Shown here: positions 13,157 to 24,929 of the stretch, piece by piece | Layout: every line of letters starts with the position of its first letter | Numbering within the stretch: position 1 is the stretch's first letter | Notes under the pieces: model-generated | Databases searched by the model: none | What the model was told of the DNA's origin: nothing | The model's input: only the letters and a program-made list of their open reading frames with translations | Translations under genes and position numbers: made by a program | NCBI GenBank assembly: GCA_037013495.1 | Contig: CM072801.1 | Location: 85,111,816-85,175,815 of the forward strand | Direction: 5' to 3' | From: Hippophae tibetana | Lineage: Eukaryota; Streptophyta; Magnoliopsida; Rosales; Elaeagnaceae | Length of the DNA stretch: 64,000 nt

Positions 13157-13260
13157 CACTACTACAAGAATGGTCTTTTAAGTCGGTTAGGTGAATCGAC
13201 TTAAAACGAGGGGACTTAAAATTTATAGTTGGTTCACCGCGCGAAGACTTTAAATTTTAT
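13157..13260. repeat. CACTA left terminus and subterminal repeats
   Basis: The terminal CACTACTACAAGAA is followed by the inverted motifs AAGTCGGTT and AATCGACTT and by GTTGGTTCACCGCGCG. The same AAGTCGGTTCACCG family recurs in the separate CACTA remnant ending at 25548, showing that the two elements are related. Confidence 0.8.
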
Positions 13261-14887
13261 ATATTTTTAACATATTTTTCATATTTTTTGCTATTCTAAT
13301 TACCTGTTTTCGATCACATAATAGCATAAAAAACCAAAATATGTTTAAAAGAGTTTTTAAATACTACAAATAATTAAAAAATTAAATATTAATTAATTAT
13401 TTGAGAATTAAATTTATTATAAAAAAATAATTTATATATAATACATATATATTTAACTTAATTACAAATAAAGTGATGACACCTCTTTTGTCATGGATTT
13501 TCTGATATTCTCACTTTATTTTAGGGACATGAAACTTGGTTTGTTGTTTAGAATCACCAACAATGTCTCATTCATAATGACCATAGAACTTTCCAATGAG
13601 ATGAGATGGAGCTTGGGTAGAAAAACAGGTCCAAATAATAATTCACTCCCCTAAACATCCATCAAACAAGCCCAAACTTTAGAGATACAATAATAGAGAA
13701 GTTAAAGCACTAAAATATTGCCATGGTGTTGTCCTATGCTAGTAAATATCATCATATTCTTCTTCTAATTCTTCTTATAATGTTATAATTTGAAGCATGT
13801 GTCTTACTTATTCTTCTCGTAAATCCTCAAAAATTTGCATATCATAGCTAGATTTGTTCCAACCAAAGAACTACATGTATTTAAATTCGAAATAAAAATA
13901 TAATATCATGAATTTATAAAAAATAACTTATATGTGTTAAAAAAGTATATTAGTAAAAGATATTACCATACTCTTGATATTGATTGACAAATGATGAATC
14001 ATAGAACATTGCTAAATGTGATAGTTGATTAGCTTGAAGTCGATAATAACACGTCCTATATAAAAGAAATATATATAAATAATTAGATAATATAAATATA
14101 ATTATATATTCTACATAAATGAAAGTTAATTACTAATTGAGGACTCACATTGTCCACACTTGAATTATACTTAAATCGATTATTTGAAATTCCAACAGTT
14201 GCAATATGCACTCGATTGATATATATGTTTACCTAATATATATGCCAAAAGTTTCTCTAGAAAGTGACATAGTTTATCCCTCATTTATGCTAGTCTTGTT
14301 TGCAATAATAGTCATCAAAGAGCCAAGATTTCTCCTCAAGTTTAAAGCATATTTATAACTATATTTTTTCCATGACTTCTTCTTAAATAACTTAATGCAC
14401 AATGATTGTCCACTAGACATAGATTTGCCACAAGATACTTGATTTGTATCTCTTAAATGTGTCGTACTTACTAATTCAGATATAATAGACTAAAGAAGAG
14501 GTATTATATATGTTAGTAACAATAAAAAAATATAATATAGTAAAAAAATTTATCTTAAGTAACAAAAATAATATCATATCAAAATTTATCACAACTTAAT
14601 TTGATGGCCAAGTCACATATTGTCCAATGGCTTCTTGGAAGGCATAAGTAATGGATAATGATGGAGTAATGATGGATCAATTATTATTCTTTAATAATTT
14701 GGAAAATATTGATTATGAATCATTCGATCATTACTCAATTGTTGTATCATTCCAATAGCAACATAGTTTGTAGATGATGGATGTTTCAAAAAACATTTTT
14801 TATTGTGTAAAAAATTTAAGCATTATATATAATAAACAATAAAAATAATAAACTATCTATATAAGTTTTAAATCTTACAATAAATGA

Positions 14888-15190
14888 TTAATCAAATGGA
14901 GGATGGCTCTCATGTGAGGTAGCTATTGGAAAGACATTCTCATCAAAACATTCATCATGTGATGGATGGTAAGAATGCACAGATTGCATTGGAGATATTG
15001 AACCACTACCTGATTGCATCTGCATTTTTGGCATAAATGGAGGACCAATAGGATGACTATCCCATAGAGGATATAGGTTAGGCACCATGAGATTGTATGT
15101 GTGGCATAGCTGGCATGGATAGTGGCATGCTTGGCATGGATGGTAGCATGCCTAACATGTGTTGTGATTGATATTGCTTTAAAGTGGCAA
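14888..15190 (-). pseudogene. CACTA second-protein C-terminal remnant, low complexity
   Basis: Minus-strand frame rich in Met, Pro, Ser and His (14888-15088), continuing into imperfect ATGC-rich repeats at about 15095-15160 that would encode Met-Pro-Ala-like units. It lies just downstream of the Transposase_24-like segment, so it may be that protein's Gln/Met/Pro-rich tail. No catalytic domain is visible. Confidence 0.4.
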
Positions 15191-15699
15191 TCTCACTTTA
15201 ACACTGAGGCCTTAAAGAAGATCAATTCTTCTTCAATTTTATAGTACTTCTCCTTACTGACCATATGAGGCCTTTGTTTTTGAATATTAAAAAACTTCAT
15301 ATAACCATCATATTGGCTTCCTCCCCTAACACGACCAAGATGCCCATGTCCAAATATATGATATATCACAACTTTTCCTTACTGTTTGATTATTTCACCC
15401 TTGGCTATTTGTTCTTGAACAACTCTCTACAAATAATAAAGCAAAATAACATATCATATATACATTATTACATCAATATGAAAAAATCATAAGGACTTTG
15501 TATTAAGTTAAATTACTAACCAAATTATTGAGTTGTTCATTTCCTCATTTAGTCATTGGTCTTGACTTCTTTGTTTTAGGGGTATTTGTTTGTATATACA
15601 ATTCAAATCGGATAATGAGTCTACCCAATTCAGCTTTCTACATAAATTAAATAAATTTATTAACTATGATCTCAACTTAAATTTGAGAAAAATAATTAT

Positions 15700-16460
15700 A
15701 AATTAACAACTTAATAATATAATTTTTTGTCTAACTTTAGGATTTGATGACCTCCTAGTATGGTTAGGAAGAATATTCTGCATTTGTATATTCTGATGTT
15801 CTTTCTCTAATGATTTGAAATTCATCCATATGTCGATAATCCATGAAGTCTTTCCATACTTGAGGTTCAATCCAGGAGTGTTCTTTACGGATTTTGTATA
15901 GTTCTTGTTCATTAACTGGTTCCAAGTATGGAAACACATAAATTTTGTCCAATTTGGAAGTTTTGTATTCCTTCCAAGCCTTATTTGCAATCTTGTAACA
16001 CTTGTTCTTCCAATTATCAGGGACTTTAAAATTATTATGTAAAACAAACACATTTTAGATGAGATATAATAGAAAAAAGATACAATATATGCAATTAATT
16101 ATAAAACAAAAGAGATTTACACAAATTGTTTTCCATATCTTATACTTTTTAGCATCTTTAACTTTAGTTCAATCATTTATATTGATTGCTATACTTGACT
16201 TCTTAAGTCTACCAATAGAAGATTTCAATTGTTGGCCATTTTCTCCTAATGGATTACTAGTTGCATCGAATTGAACAAGTACTTTATCATTTGGATTATG
16301 TGGAGCATCAGGTATATTAGCCCAACCCCTTCTTTTCAAATGCCCAAATGGATCAATTGGATCTACAATCTCTGGCACCGTAAGATCCATGAAATATGTG
16401 CAAACAATGATGAAATAGAAATTAATTAACAATTTTATGTCCAAACATATAAACAAGATT
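15700..16460 (-). pseudogene. CACTA Transposase_24-like protein remnant
   Basis: Two minus-strand segments. One at 16456-16169 carries DATSNPLGENGQQLKSSIG, resembling the 'NGQ..G' start of plant En/Spm Transposase_24 proteins. The other at 16053-15703 carries NWKNKCYKIANKAWKEYK and a WKDFMDYR-like region typical of the domain's middle. A run of stops and an AT-rich gap separate them. It is probably the second ORF of the CACTA element, a TNP1/TNPA-like DNA-binding partner, and is nonfunctional here. Confidence 0.7.
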
Positions 16461-16649
16461 TATTAGAATAATATAGAACATACATTATGTTTAATTAGGT
16501 TGTTGATCATATATATATATTCCTTCACAATCACTTCGAGTCCGTAACGAAGAATCATCATCATAAACTAGATCATCACATACATTAGGAAATTTGTTTG
16601 AGAAATGACTAATATTGGATAATGTATCAAGCATGTCACCATCCTCTAA

Positions 16650-19600
16650 AGCATTACAATGGTAGAACTCTTTTTTGTGGAGGCATTAACACAACAAACC
16701 ATCTTTTTTCAATTTGATCATTCACGTAAAATACTTGTTTTGCATGCAGTGGTAACGTGAAAAGATCATCAGTGTGACTTATCTTGGATAGGTTTACAAG
16801 GGTAACTCCAAAATCATCTATTTTATATCCAACATGGATAACATCTTTGACCCAATCACACAAGAATACTATTTCATGGAAGACCTCATAATCGAGTTCC
16901 CAAATCTCTTAAATTATACCATAATATGTTATATTAGAAAGTACAGAATTACCATATTTTGAAATGGAAAATTGCCTAGATTGTGCAACCATCTTCACAC
17001 CACTATTATGATTTACTCGGACTTTTCACTTGCTTGTGATGTAAGCCTCTAACCATTAATTATGAAACTAGAATATGATTTGACATCAAATTTTGAACCA
17101 TGTGCAAGTGATTCTAAAGTTTATGTTATTTTATGATTAGGTTTGTTGAGTTCAACTCGAATCTATGCATATAAAAACATGAAATGTGTTTAAAACAAAG
17201 TTTTAAAACATTATAGAAGTACTAATGAATTCTTCTTTGTGACACTTATATGGTTACAAAACCAATTATTAAGCTCTCGCTTATGTACATCATACAATTG
17301 TTTTTCTCCTTTTTTTATAATGAAGATTGATCATGAGTAAATTTAAATGTTATATGTAATGTTATTCAAGATATATCAATAAGGTATCATTAATAGTTAA
17401 ATAAATAATAATTTTTTAATTAAAAAGGTTGAACCTATCATCACTTACTCTGTGCGTGTATGGTTGTGTGATGAGTGCTCAAGAAGCACTAAAATTACCA
17501 TGATTTTATGCACATTAATTGATTAAATATATATATATTTATATGTTTTATCATATATTTATATAAATTTATCTTTTTCGGAATCATGGGTATTTTTATT
17601 GTTTTTTAGGTATTTTGGCTTAAAAACGTAACTTAAAGACTCAAAGAGGAATACTGGAAGCAATACATCACAAATATATTAATAAATAAATGGGAAAATG
17701 TCAACAAATATGGAAAAATTGGACAAAATGGGTCAAAAATGTAAAAAAGGAGAAAATCGCACTACCGCCCCATTTATTTATTAATATATTTGTGATGTAT
17801 TGCTTCCAGTATTCCTCTTTGAGTCTTTAAGTTACGTTTTTAAGCCAAAATACCTGAAAACAATAAAAATACCCGTGATTCTGAAAAACACAAATTTATA
17901 TAAATAAATGATAAAACATATAATTATATATATTTTTAATCAATTCATGTGCATAAAATCATGGTAATTTTAGTGCTTTTTAAGCACTCATCATTGTGCC
18001 TCATTATTATTTACTAAAACAATTCGATATGATTTTTACCATCGAGTGCGATCAATAAACAATTTCTTATTTCCACCGAGCATAGAGTTACCTACTTAGA
18101 TCATGTGATATTCTAATAACAACTTGTGCGTAGGATTCCTAATTTTAGTGCAACCACTAAAGTATTCAGAATAAAATTCAATGGCTTCTTCAACAATATA
18201 ACGTTCCACTATGCATCCTTCAGGATGATTTCTATTATTTACATATCTTTTAAGGACTTGCATGTATCTCTCAAAAGGATACATCCACCTTAAGTAAGTA
18301 GGACCACACAATTGAACCTCTCGAGCTAAATGAACACACAAGTGAATCTTTATATGAAAAAAGGAGGAAAATATTTTTCAAGTAGACACAAATTCTCCAC
18401 AATATCTTTCTATAAAGAGTTTAACTCATCAATTGATATAGATTTATTTCATATTGTATTGAAGAATGAATAAAGATGAATTATTAATAACCAAACATGT
18501 TTTGGAAGAATTGACCTAATAGCAACTGGTAATAACTATTGCATTAAGATATGACAATCATGTGATTTCAATCCATAAAGTTTCTTATTAGTGATAGACA
18601 CAAAATTTCTTAAGTTGGATGAGTAACCATCAGGAAATTTCACACCTGTAAAACATTTACAAAACACATCATTCTTTTTTTTTTGACATTGTATATGATG
18701 CTGATGGCAAGTATCTTTGATTCTTATCATTTTCCATCATTGGTGCCAATTTAGGCCGTATGCTCAGTTTCTTTAAATCTAGTCTTTCTTTAATTCTATC
18801 TTTCTTTTTTAGGTATATTAAGTAATGTACCAATCAAACTCTCATATACATTTTTCTCAATGTGCATGACATCTAAGATGTGACGAATGTATAGGTTTTT
18901 CCAATTAGGTAACTCCCAACATATTGATTTTTTATTCCAACAATCATGATATACTAATTTAGTAACATTTTCCTTTTCACCTCTTTCATTTTCCTCCATC
19001 AGTGCGTATTCTTTTTTTCATCTTTCTATATCATTTGAATGTCATACCATTCAATTGCCTTAATATCTCAACACCTTGCAAAGGTTTTGGTGTAGGATCA
19101 TGATCTTCTTCACCATCCAAAGATTTCTTTTGGTATCTAAACTTGTGTCCAAATGACAAAAATCTTCTATGTCTTCTATAAGACATCTTTTGTCAATGAA
19201 CAAGATAAGTTGCAGGCCATCACTACAAATAATTCATCCCATATAACCTTTTGTTGCATGTCCTAATAAGTTCCCATAGGTAGGAAAATCATTAATTTTC
19301 CATAAAAGGACCCCCTCAAGTTAAAGTACTCTTCTTTATGTGCATCATAAACATTGACATTGTCATTGCATATCGTCTTTAAATCATCTATCAGAGGTTG
19401 CAAATATATATCAATATCAATTCCAAGTTGTTTTGGTCCTAAGATCAATAATGTTAACATCATGAATTTTCTTTTCATACATAACCAGGGAGGAAGGTTG
19501 TATGTTATCATAATTATTGGCCAACAACTATATCTACTACTAAGGGAATTATGTGGATTAATTCCATCAGTAGCAATGGCAAGACAAAGATTATGCAGAT

Positions 19601-20070
19601 CATATGCAAATTGTAGGGATAAATTATCTACTACTTTCCAATTTGGAGAATCACAAGGATGATTTAGCATCCCATCATTAGATCAATTATCTGAATGCCA
19701 AGTCAACATCTTTGATGTCTCTTTACTTTTGAACAACCTTTGAAAGTGAGGAATTGAAAGAAATTAACAAAGAACCTTTGTAGGCATGTTTTTCCTAGGT
19801 GTTGTCTCATTTGTAGCATGCTTCAATCTCGATTCTTTACACATTGGATAATCATCCAATGTCTTATATTCTTTTCTATAAAAAATGCAATCATTTAAAC
19901 AAGCATGAATCTTATGATATTTCTACACATTGTACAAATGAACAAATTGCAACATTTTAGTGTATTTCTTGCACTCTTGATACAACAATTTTTCAGCATC
20001 TTCTAGAAGTTTTTTAAAGGTTTTGGGACCATGCTCATTTAGTTCATCTTCAACAATGTGAAACATATTT
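16650..20070 (-). pseudogene. TNP2-like CACTA transposase, broken
   Basis: Segments follow the usual TNP2 order on the minus strand. 20070-19680 is the N-terminal region with CNDCIFYRKEY-like spacing. 19670-19263 is Transposase_21, with DGINPH, SSRYSCWP, YNLPPWLCMKRKFMM and PLIDDLKT well conserved. 18999-18796 has LPNWKNLYIRH and LDVMHIEKNVYES. 18341-18096 is DUF4218, with GPTYLRWMYPFERYM and EGCIVERYIVEEAIEF. 16863-16654 is DUF4216, with CDWVKD and AKQVFYVNDQ. Several stops and frameshifts lie between segments. A 525-bp LTR palindrome (17469-17993) is inserted between DUF4218 and DUF4216. The transposase would cut at CACTA ends; this copy is dead. Confidence 0.9.
17469..17993. mobile_element. 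Palindromic element made of two inverted LTR 5' ends
   Basis: Begins TGATGAGTGCTC and ends GAGCACTCATCA-like (TTAAGCACTCATCA). Arms 17469-17694 and 17771-17993 are near-perfect inverted copies of the first ~225 bp of the LTR seen at 487. The ~76-bp centre continues the left arm's LTR sequence into its U3. The copy is flanked by a perfect 5-bp duplication, ttgtg (17464-17468 and 17994-17998), inside the TNP2 pseudogene. It therefore inserted as one unit. The integrase apparently acted on two U3 ends rather than the usual U3 and U5 ends. It lacks U5, TATA and PBS, so it is non-autonomous. Confidence 0.88.
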
Positions 20071-20645
20071 TATGTCTGTACATTCTGATAAGATGTATAT
20101 AATCAACTCACATTCTTATTTATCTATTTCCATGAGTATTAACAATATGTTTTTCCATGATAATACCAACATTTATATTTCAAAAGATGCCAATACGAAT
20201 AAGGTGATACTTAACCTCGTCAATATCATGAGATTTTTCATTTTTACATTTAACACATGTGTATTGAATCATACTAATTTCATTATTACTATTTCTACGG
20301 GAAAATTCTAAGAAACTTTCAAATCCATAAATGTAATCTTACTCAAATTTACATTTTGACATCCAAAATTTGTCCATTTTTTGCTAATGACATTAAACAT
20401 ATTAAATATATATCCAACCAATATATTTCAGATATTATTATATATGAATTCCTTAATTATTAGAATATCTATCAAAACATCATATAAAAATAAATACATA
20501 AAAATTAAACAATTAATAAACTCATAATAACATTAACAAATATATAATATATAATAATTTATATATATATAAATTCATGTAATTAATAATAATAAATATT
20601 ATACATATATTTATAATAAATATTAATAAACTCATTATACATTGT

Positions 20646-20651
<6 letters not shown>

Positions 20652-20722
<71 letters not shown>
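20652..20722. repeat. (TA)n microsatellite
   Basis: About 70 bp of almost pure TA repeats in the noncoding part of the CACTA element, 5' of the TNP2 remnant. Confidence 0.95.
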
Positions 20723-20723
<1 letters not shown>

Positions 20724-21259
20724 CATGTACATGTAAATAAATTTCAAATATTTTAAGTTTAAAATAAATTAATATATATCAAAAATCTAAATAAATTAAA
20801 TTATTAAAATAAATAAAAGAATAAAATAAACTTTTCTCTTCTAAGCTTGAATAAAAATACGCAATCTACATAACCCAAAAATTTATACACATAATCAATA
20901 ACACATAATATACATTAAAATAAAAAAAAATATGAATAATAAGTGTAAAATAATTCATAGAAATACTTACAAGAGTAAATGAAGTGACAAATGAAGGAAA
21001 TGAAGAAAAAATGATGTTTGTTAAGTGAGAAAGTGAAGGAAAATAGGTAAGAAAATTTGAGTATTATGCTAAAAAAAATAGTGGATCTAGAAGAGAAATT
21101 GGTGAGAAAGAAAAAATCCACTAAACGGTGCCAAAAATGGTGGTCATAAAATGAGAAAGAGTATGGAGGAGGATGATCAATATTTTTCAAGCAGCTATAA
21201 AAGAGGAAAACATGAGTAATCTATCTATAAAAATGGGGGAGATAAGAGATAAAAGTAAA

Positions 21260-21745
21260 AAAAAAATAAGGTAGCGTCAGTTGACACGTAGGATCAACGC
21301 TACACGTAGGATGTAGCATCGATTGACACGTAGGAACGACGTTACACATAGGATGTAGTGCCAGTTCTACGTGTCAACCAATGTTACACGTGGATAGAAT
21401 CGGTTGACACGTATAACCGATGTTATATCCAACGTGTAGCATCGGTTGACATGTAGGATCGAAAGTATCTATTATGTGTCGATCTTATGTGTCAATCGAT
21501 GGTACATGTTGGATGTAGCATCGGTTCTATGTGTCAACCGGTGCTATCCACGTGTAGTGTCTGTTGATACGTAGAACTGACGCTACGCCCTACGTGTACC
21601 ATCAGTCCTATATGTCAGTCGACGGTAATTTTTATAATATTTTAAGTCAGTCTATCAGCAGACCAACTTAAAATTCATTATAAGTCAGTTTTGGGGAAAA
21701 ATTGACTTTAAATGCTGACTTAATTGCCCTTTTATTATAGTAGTG
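21260..21745. repeat. CACTA right subterminal repeat array and terminus
   Basis: Repeats of a GTTGACACGTAGG core occur about five times forward and five times inverted (ACGTGTCAACC forms). They are mixed with TACACGTAGGAT variants at 21265-21640. CACTA transposons carry such subterminal arrays as binding sites for their TNPA-type protein, so I infer the same role. The last 100 bp carry AAGTCAG-type motifs and end in TTATTATAGTAGTG at 21745. Confidence 0.8.
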
Positions 21746-21748
21746 AAA

Positions 21749-22059
21749 AACGAATATTTGTGGTTAAACTATATACAATTCTAAATCTATTAAAAAAGTT
21801 TTAAATATTTTTGGGATCCTTTTAGTAGGTAAAGTAAGGTTTAAAAATATATTGTCAGCACAAATTTTAACAGTGACACCTTTTGTTTATAAATGAATTA
21901 AAATTTATTTTGATGTCTAAAAATCACAACATTTGGATGAAATAAACGTAACGCATAATATATTATGTAGTAAAATTTTTGTATATGATATGAACCTCAC
22001 TTAGAGAAGTGTGACCTTAAGATAAATTTTGAGATCTTAACTAGGATCATTCCAAATCA
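21749..22059. other. Noncoding flank right of the CACTA element
   Basis: Continues the sequence broken at 13156. AT-rich; no gene seen. Confidence 0.4.
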
Positions 22060-22539
22060 GATTTCAAGTTGGCCAAGAAAATAAAACACAAGTACAAAGA
22101 AATAAATAAATCTATTCTCAACCTCTTCAAGGTAGACACCAATCACATCTACACATGGCGGATCCCCTTGTTGTAGCAATCTCATGCCACTCTTTTTTCT
22201 CTTAGGACAATCCCAATTCATATTTAACTACCTTGGCAGCATTTTAAAAGGTCTTCTCAGGATTCCGTTGTAAGCTAAGGGGCAATCAACTACTAAGAAT
22301 TGACCATAATAGTCCTAATGGTATTACCCTCCCCAATAATGACTCAAAGTTCTAAGTTTCCACATTGGGTGATCGCTTTTGTAAAGAAGCCATACAAAAG
22401 AGTGTTAAATGACTTCAGGGGATGCTATAGCTTAATCTACTTCAAGCATCCTTGAACAAGATGTCTACTAAGATACCAATATCTCCCAACATTCAATAAT
22501 TCTTATTGTTGGAAATTTGTAAAGCTATAACTAGAGAAT
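22060..22539 (-). pseudogene. Ty3/gypsy protease remnant (TAT type)
   Basis: Minus-strand translation with stops reads ALVIALQISN, then LVDILFKDA, then VVDCPLAYNGILRRP. These match the retropepsin region of TAT-type plant gypsy elements (usual forms GSSVDILF and VVDCPSAYNAILGRP). The catalytic Asp-Thr-Gly region before VDILF is eroded (GILVDILF). It continues the gag pseudogene at 23559-24800 across the LTR insertion. Confidence 0.75.
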
Positions 22540-22558
22540 TGATGAGCACAATATTAAG

Positions 22559-22576
22559 TCCCTGACAACGGCACCA
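22559..22576 (-). promoter_or_regulatory. Primer-binding site for tRNA-Asp
   Basis: Minus-strand TGGTGCCGTTGTCAGGGA differs at two positions from TGGCGCCGTTGCCGGGGA-type sites complementary to the 3' end of plant tRNA-Asp, apart from one further transition. It lies six bases past the LTR end. Confidence 0.8.
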
Positions 22577-23064
22577 AAAACTTGATAAGCACAAGACCGA
22601 CATGCAATGTCGATCTTGTAGATACTTTGGTTTTATTATTTGTAAAACTCTCGCAAGTGTACGAATCATTTTATAGCAAATGATAAGTATACTCCCAAGG
22701 TCAATCTAAGTAAGGAATATATGTGGTTTTTAAATTATTATTCAAACTTTTAAAAACAAAATTAAATCCTAAACATCATTTAAATGCCACCTTTGGTGGG
22801 GTTACATTTTAAAATTTATTCAATATGTCCAAATTAAACCTAATAATTTAATCATCCGAATACTAACTTTCAAGTTTTAAAACTAGCACTGAAAATATGT
22901 TGTTAATACATTTTTCAAATAATAGTTCTTATAAAAAACTTTTAAAATAGAGCTTTACTCTAACTATCTGGTGATTGTACCAAAAAATAAAAGAGCACTA
23001 CTCTAAATCAGATCAGATAATTAAACCTTAAAATCTATTTTTTAGATTTAAGTTTGTAATGAAA

Positions 23065-23400
23065 AATAAGACAGGTTGGCATGCGTATGGGGCACAAATA
23101 TTTCAACAAATGAACGGTTTGCACCGCAGACGAAGTTTTGGCATGACTGAGGATAATTTGGCCCACGTGCGGGACACAACACGGAGTGTTTGCATGTGCA
23201 CGACAAGGCGTCGTGCTCGGCGTGTGCTGGCATACACATAAATCGACGCGACATATGCTAGCTAGGCATATATCGGTTGTGTGCAGGTGTGTACCGGTGT
23301 TTGTTGGGTGTACGCTGGCGTGTGCTGGGTGTGCATGCTTGCTTATTTTCATGGGACTCAGCACGGATGGGCTGCTGCGCGTAGGATTTCAACCTTTTTC
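23065..23400. repeat. GC-rich variable block within LTR
   Basis: About 335 bp with many GTGTGC, GCGTG and CACGTG motifs inside an otherwise AT-rich LTR. It replaces the segment holding TATA and R in the longer relative at 487-2330. Open frames here (23035-23364) come from base composition and are not genes. Confidence 0.65.
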
Positions 23401-23558
23401 ACCATTTTGACTCAATCAATAATAAAAAGTACTTGTGATTCCGGAAAGACAAATTAATATAAAAATATGATAAAATCATAAAAATATAAATATATTTAAT
23501 CAATTAAAGTACATTAAATCATGGTAATTTTAGTGCTTTATAAGCACTCATCAAGCAT

Positions 23559-24800
23559 CATAGTGGGGGAGAACTAGTCATACTACTTCCTTCTCAATAA
23601 AGAGTGAATCTTACCTAACCATTATGTGGAAAATCTCTTAGATGACTACCAATCCTCTAGCATGTACCTCCCTAGCATGATTGGTATCCCCACCTATTGA
23701 GCCCCCATGATAATGCAAACTTCATTCAACGTTGAAGGCTTGTAATCATATGTTTAGTTACGTAGGGCTACTGGAGATTTCTCATGCCTGGTCGACACAA
23801 AGTCCTTCAGATGATCCTTCTATATCCACTACTCTATTTCTCTTTTGATTTTCTAATAGTCATTTTTTGTGTGACCAAAGTCCTAGTGGAACTTGTAGTA
23901 CAGATTCTAGTAAGATGGGTTACCTTTAATCTTCCTAGGGTGTCTAAAGATTTCTAAATCCTGAATCTACATCAACATTTATTCTCAAGAAACATTTAGA
24001 GGAACAAACTTTTAAAAGTTGTTCCTTGGTTATGATGCTTCAATTTTTCTTGGACAATTTTCTTTCCTATCTCTACTTTTAAATTTCTTAGTCAAAAAGT
24101 TCCTGGCCTCTTCCTCTATCTTCCTATTTTGAAGGCAGTTATTAGCTTCACTTCTATGATGGCTACCATATCTTTGACATTGATTACCTCAATTACAATC
24201 CTGATTATCTCTTTGTAAGACAACTCATGGATCTTTCTATTGGCTTGGTTTATGCGATCTCATGTGGATATCATATAGGAATGTGTTAGTTGTAAGAGAG
24301 TCTCGACATTCTTCAATTTGAATCTTCTCATTACTGAAGTAGTCAAAGAAATCTTTCAATGACTTATTTTCTTCTTTTGTTAGCCCCATCAAATGTGTTG
24401 AGGTCTTTAGTTGTCTTCTCTTGGTTGAGAAGTAATGAAGAACTGATTTGCAAACTCCAAGAAGTTTCTAGTTGTTCCTAGCTTAAGGGTTTTGTAACAA
24501 AATAATGCTTGCCTTTCAATGTCATGGGAAATGATCTACAATTAACAACATCATTGTACGCATAGAGATCTACCCAATCTCAGAACATGTCAAGATGGTA
24601 TAAAGGGTTAAAGAACCCATTGTAAGTCTTAATAGAGGGCTGCATGAACTTGTTCCATAGTGGAGTAGAAAGTATCTCTGAGCTGAATGGATATTGAGTG
24701 GAGTCAGAACAGTCCTAATCTTATTTCTTTCCATCAAGTCTCAGCTCCATTTTGTGAAGTTGATGTTCCAAGTACCCTATTGGTAGAGTTGGAATAGGAT
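23559..24800 (-). pseudogene. Ty3/gypsy gag remnant (TAT type)
   Basis: Minus-strand translation with stops: KMELRLDGKK, then a segment reading FMQPSIKTYNGFFNPLYHLD, then WVDLYAYNDVVNCRSFPMTL, then ...RNFLEFANQFF. This is the Retrotrans_gag domain order of TAT-type elements. Further on is a zinc-knuckle remnant, YYKFH-DFGHTKNDY, with Tyr in place of Cys and followed by IKREIE and HLKDFVSTRHEK. Gag forms the virus-like particle; this copy is dead. Its 5' part continues at 25549-25985 beyond a CACTA remnant, and its 3' part continues as protease at 22539. Confidence 0.8.
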
Positions 24801-24929
24801 GATCACCAATCTTGGCACAACTTTTTTATTGTTGCTTAAGTTCATGGTGTCACCAGAGAAGCTTTCTCAAAACGGGACGATGATTGGCCTCAAGATGGTT
24901 CCTCAAGTCCACTATTTGGTGCACAAGTG

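Larger units (their letters stand above)
13157..21745 (-). mobile_element. Full-length En/Spm (CACTA) DNA transposon, decayed
   Basis: Starts CACTACTACAAGAATGG and ends, read from the other strand, CACTACTATAATAAAAGG. AAA flanks both ends (13154-13156, 21746-21748), the 3-bp duplication expected for CACTA elements. The 8589 bp hold remnants of two proteins on the minus strand: TNP2 (20070-16650) and a Transposase_24-like protein (16460-15700). Subterminal repeats lie inside both ends. It contains a 525-bp LTR-derived insertion and a long TA microsatellite. Both proteins have many stops, so the copy cannot move itself. Ends this clear mean it might still be mobilised in trans, though that is inference. 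Confidence 0.93.
22540..23553 (-). mobile_element. LTR-PBS remnant with only 10 bp of 3' LTR
   Basis: Read on the minus strand: an LTR from TGATGAGTGCTT (23553) to GTGCTTATCA (22583), a linker, an 18-nt PBS complementary to tRNA-Asp (22576-22559), about nine bases, then GTGCTCATCA (22549-22540), which matches an LTR 3' end. Flanks agaat (22535-22539) and agcat (23554-23558) form a 5-bp duplication with one mismatch. Removing the insert restores the host protease frame as D-A-L-V. The LTR is 971 bp. It lacks the TATA/R region of the 1844-bp relative and has instead a ~330-bp GC-rich block. Confidence 0.85.

Noticed and set aside
23035-23410. Four overlapping open frames as genes
   Set aside because: They lie inside the GC-rich block of an LTR on both strands; open length follows from low stop-codon frequency.
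24910-24927. CACTATTTGG as the left terminus of the small CACTA derivative
   Set aside because: The sequence also reads as part of the gag flank on the minus strand and no 3-bp duplication matches the right end.
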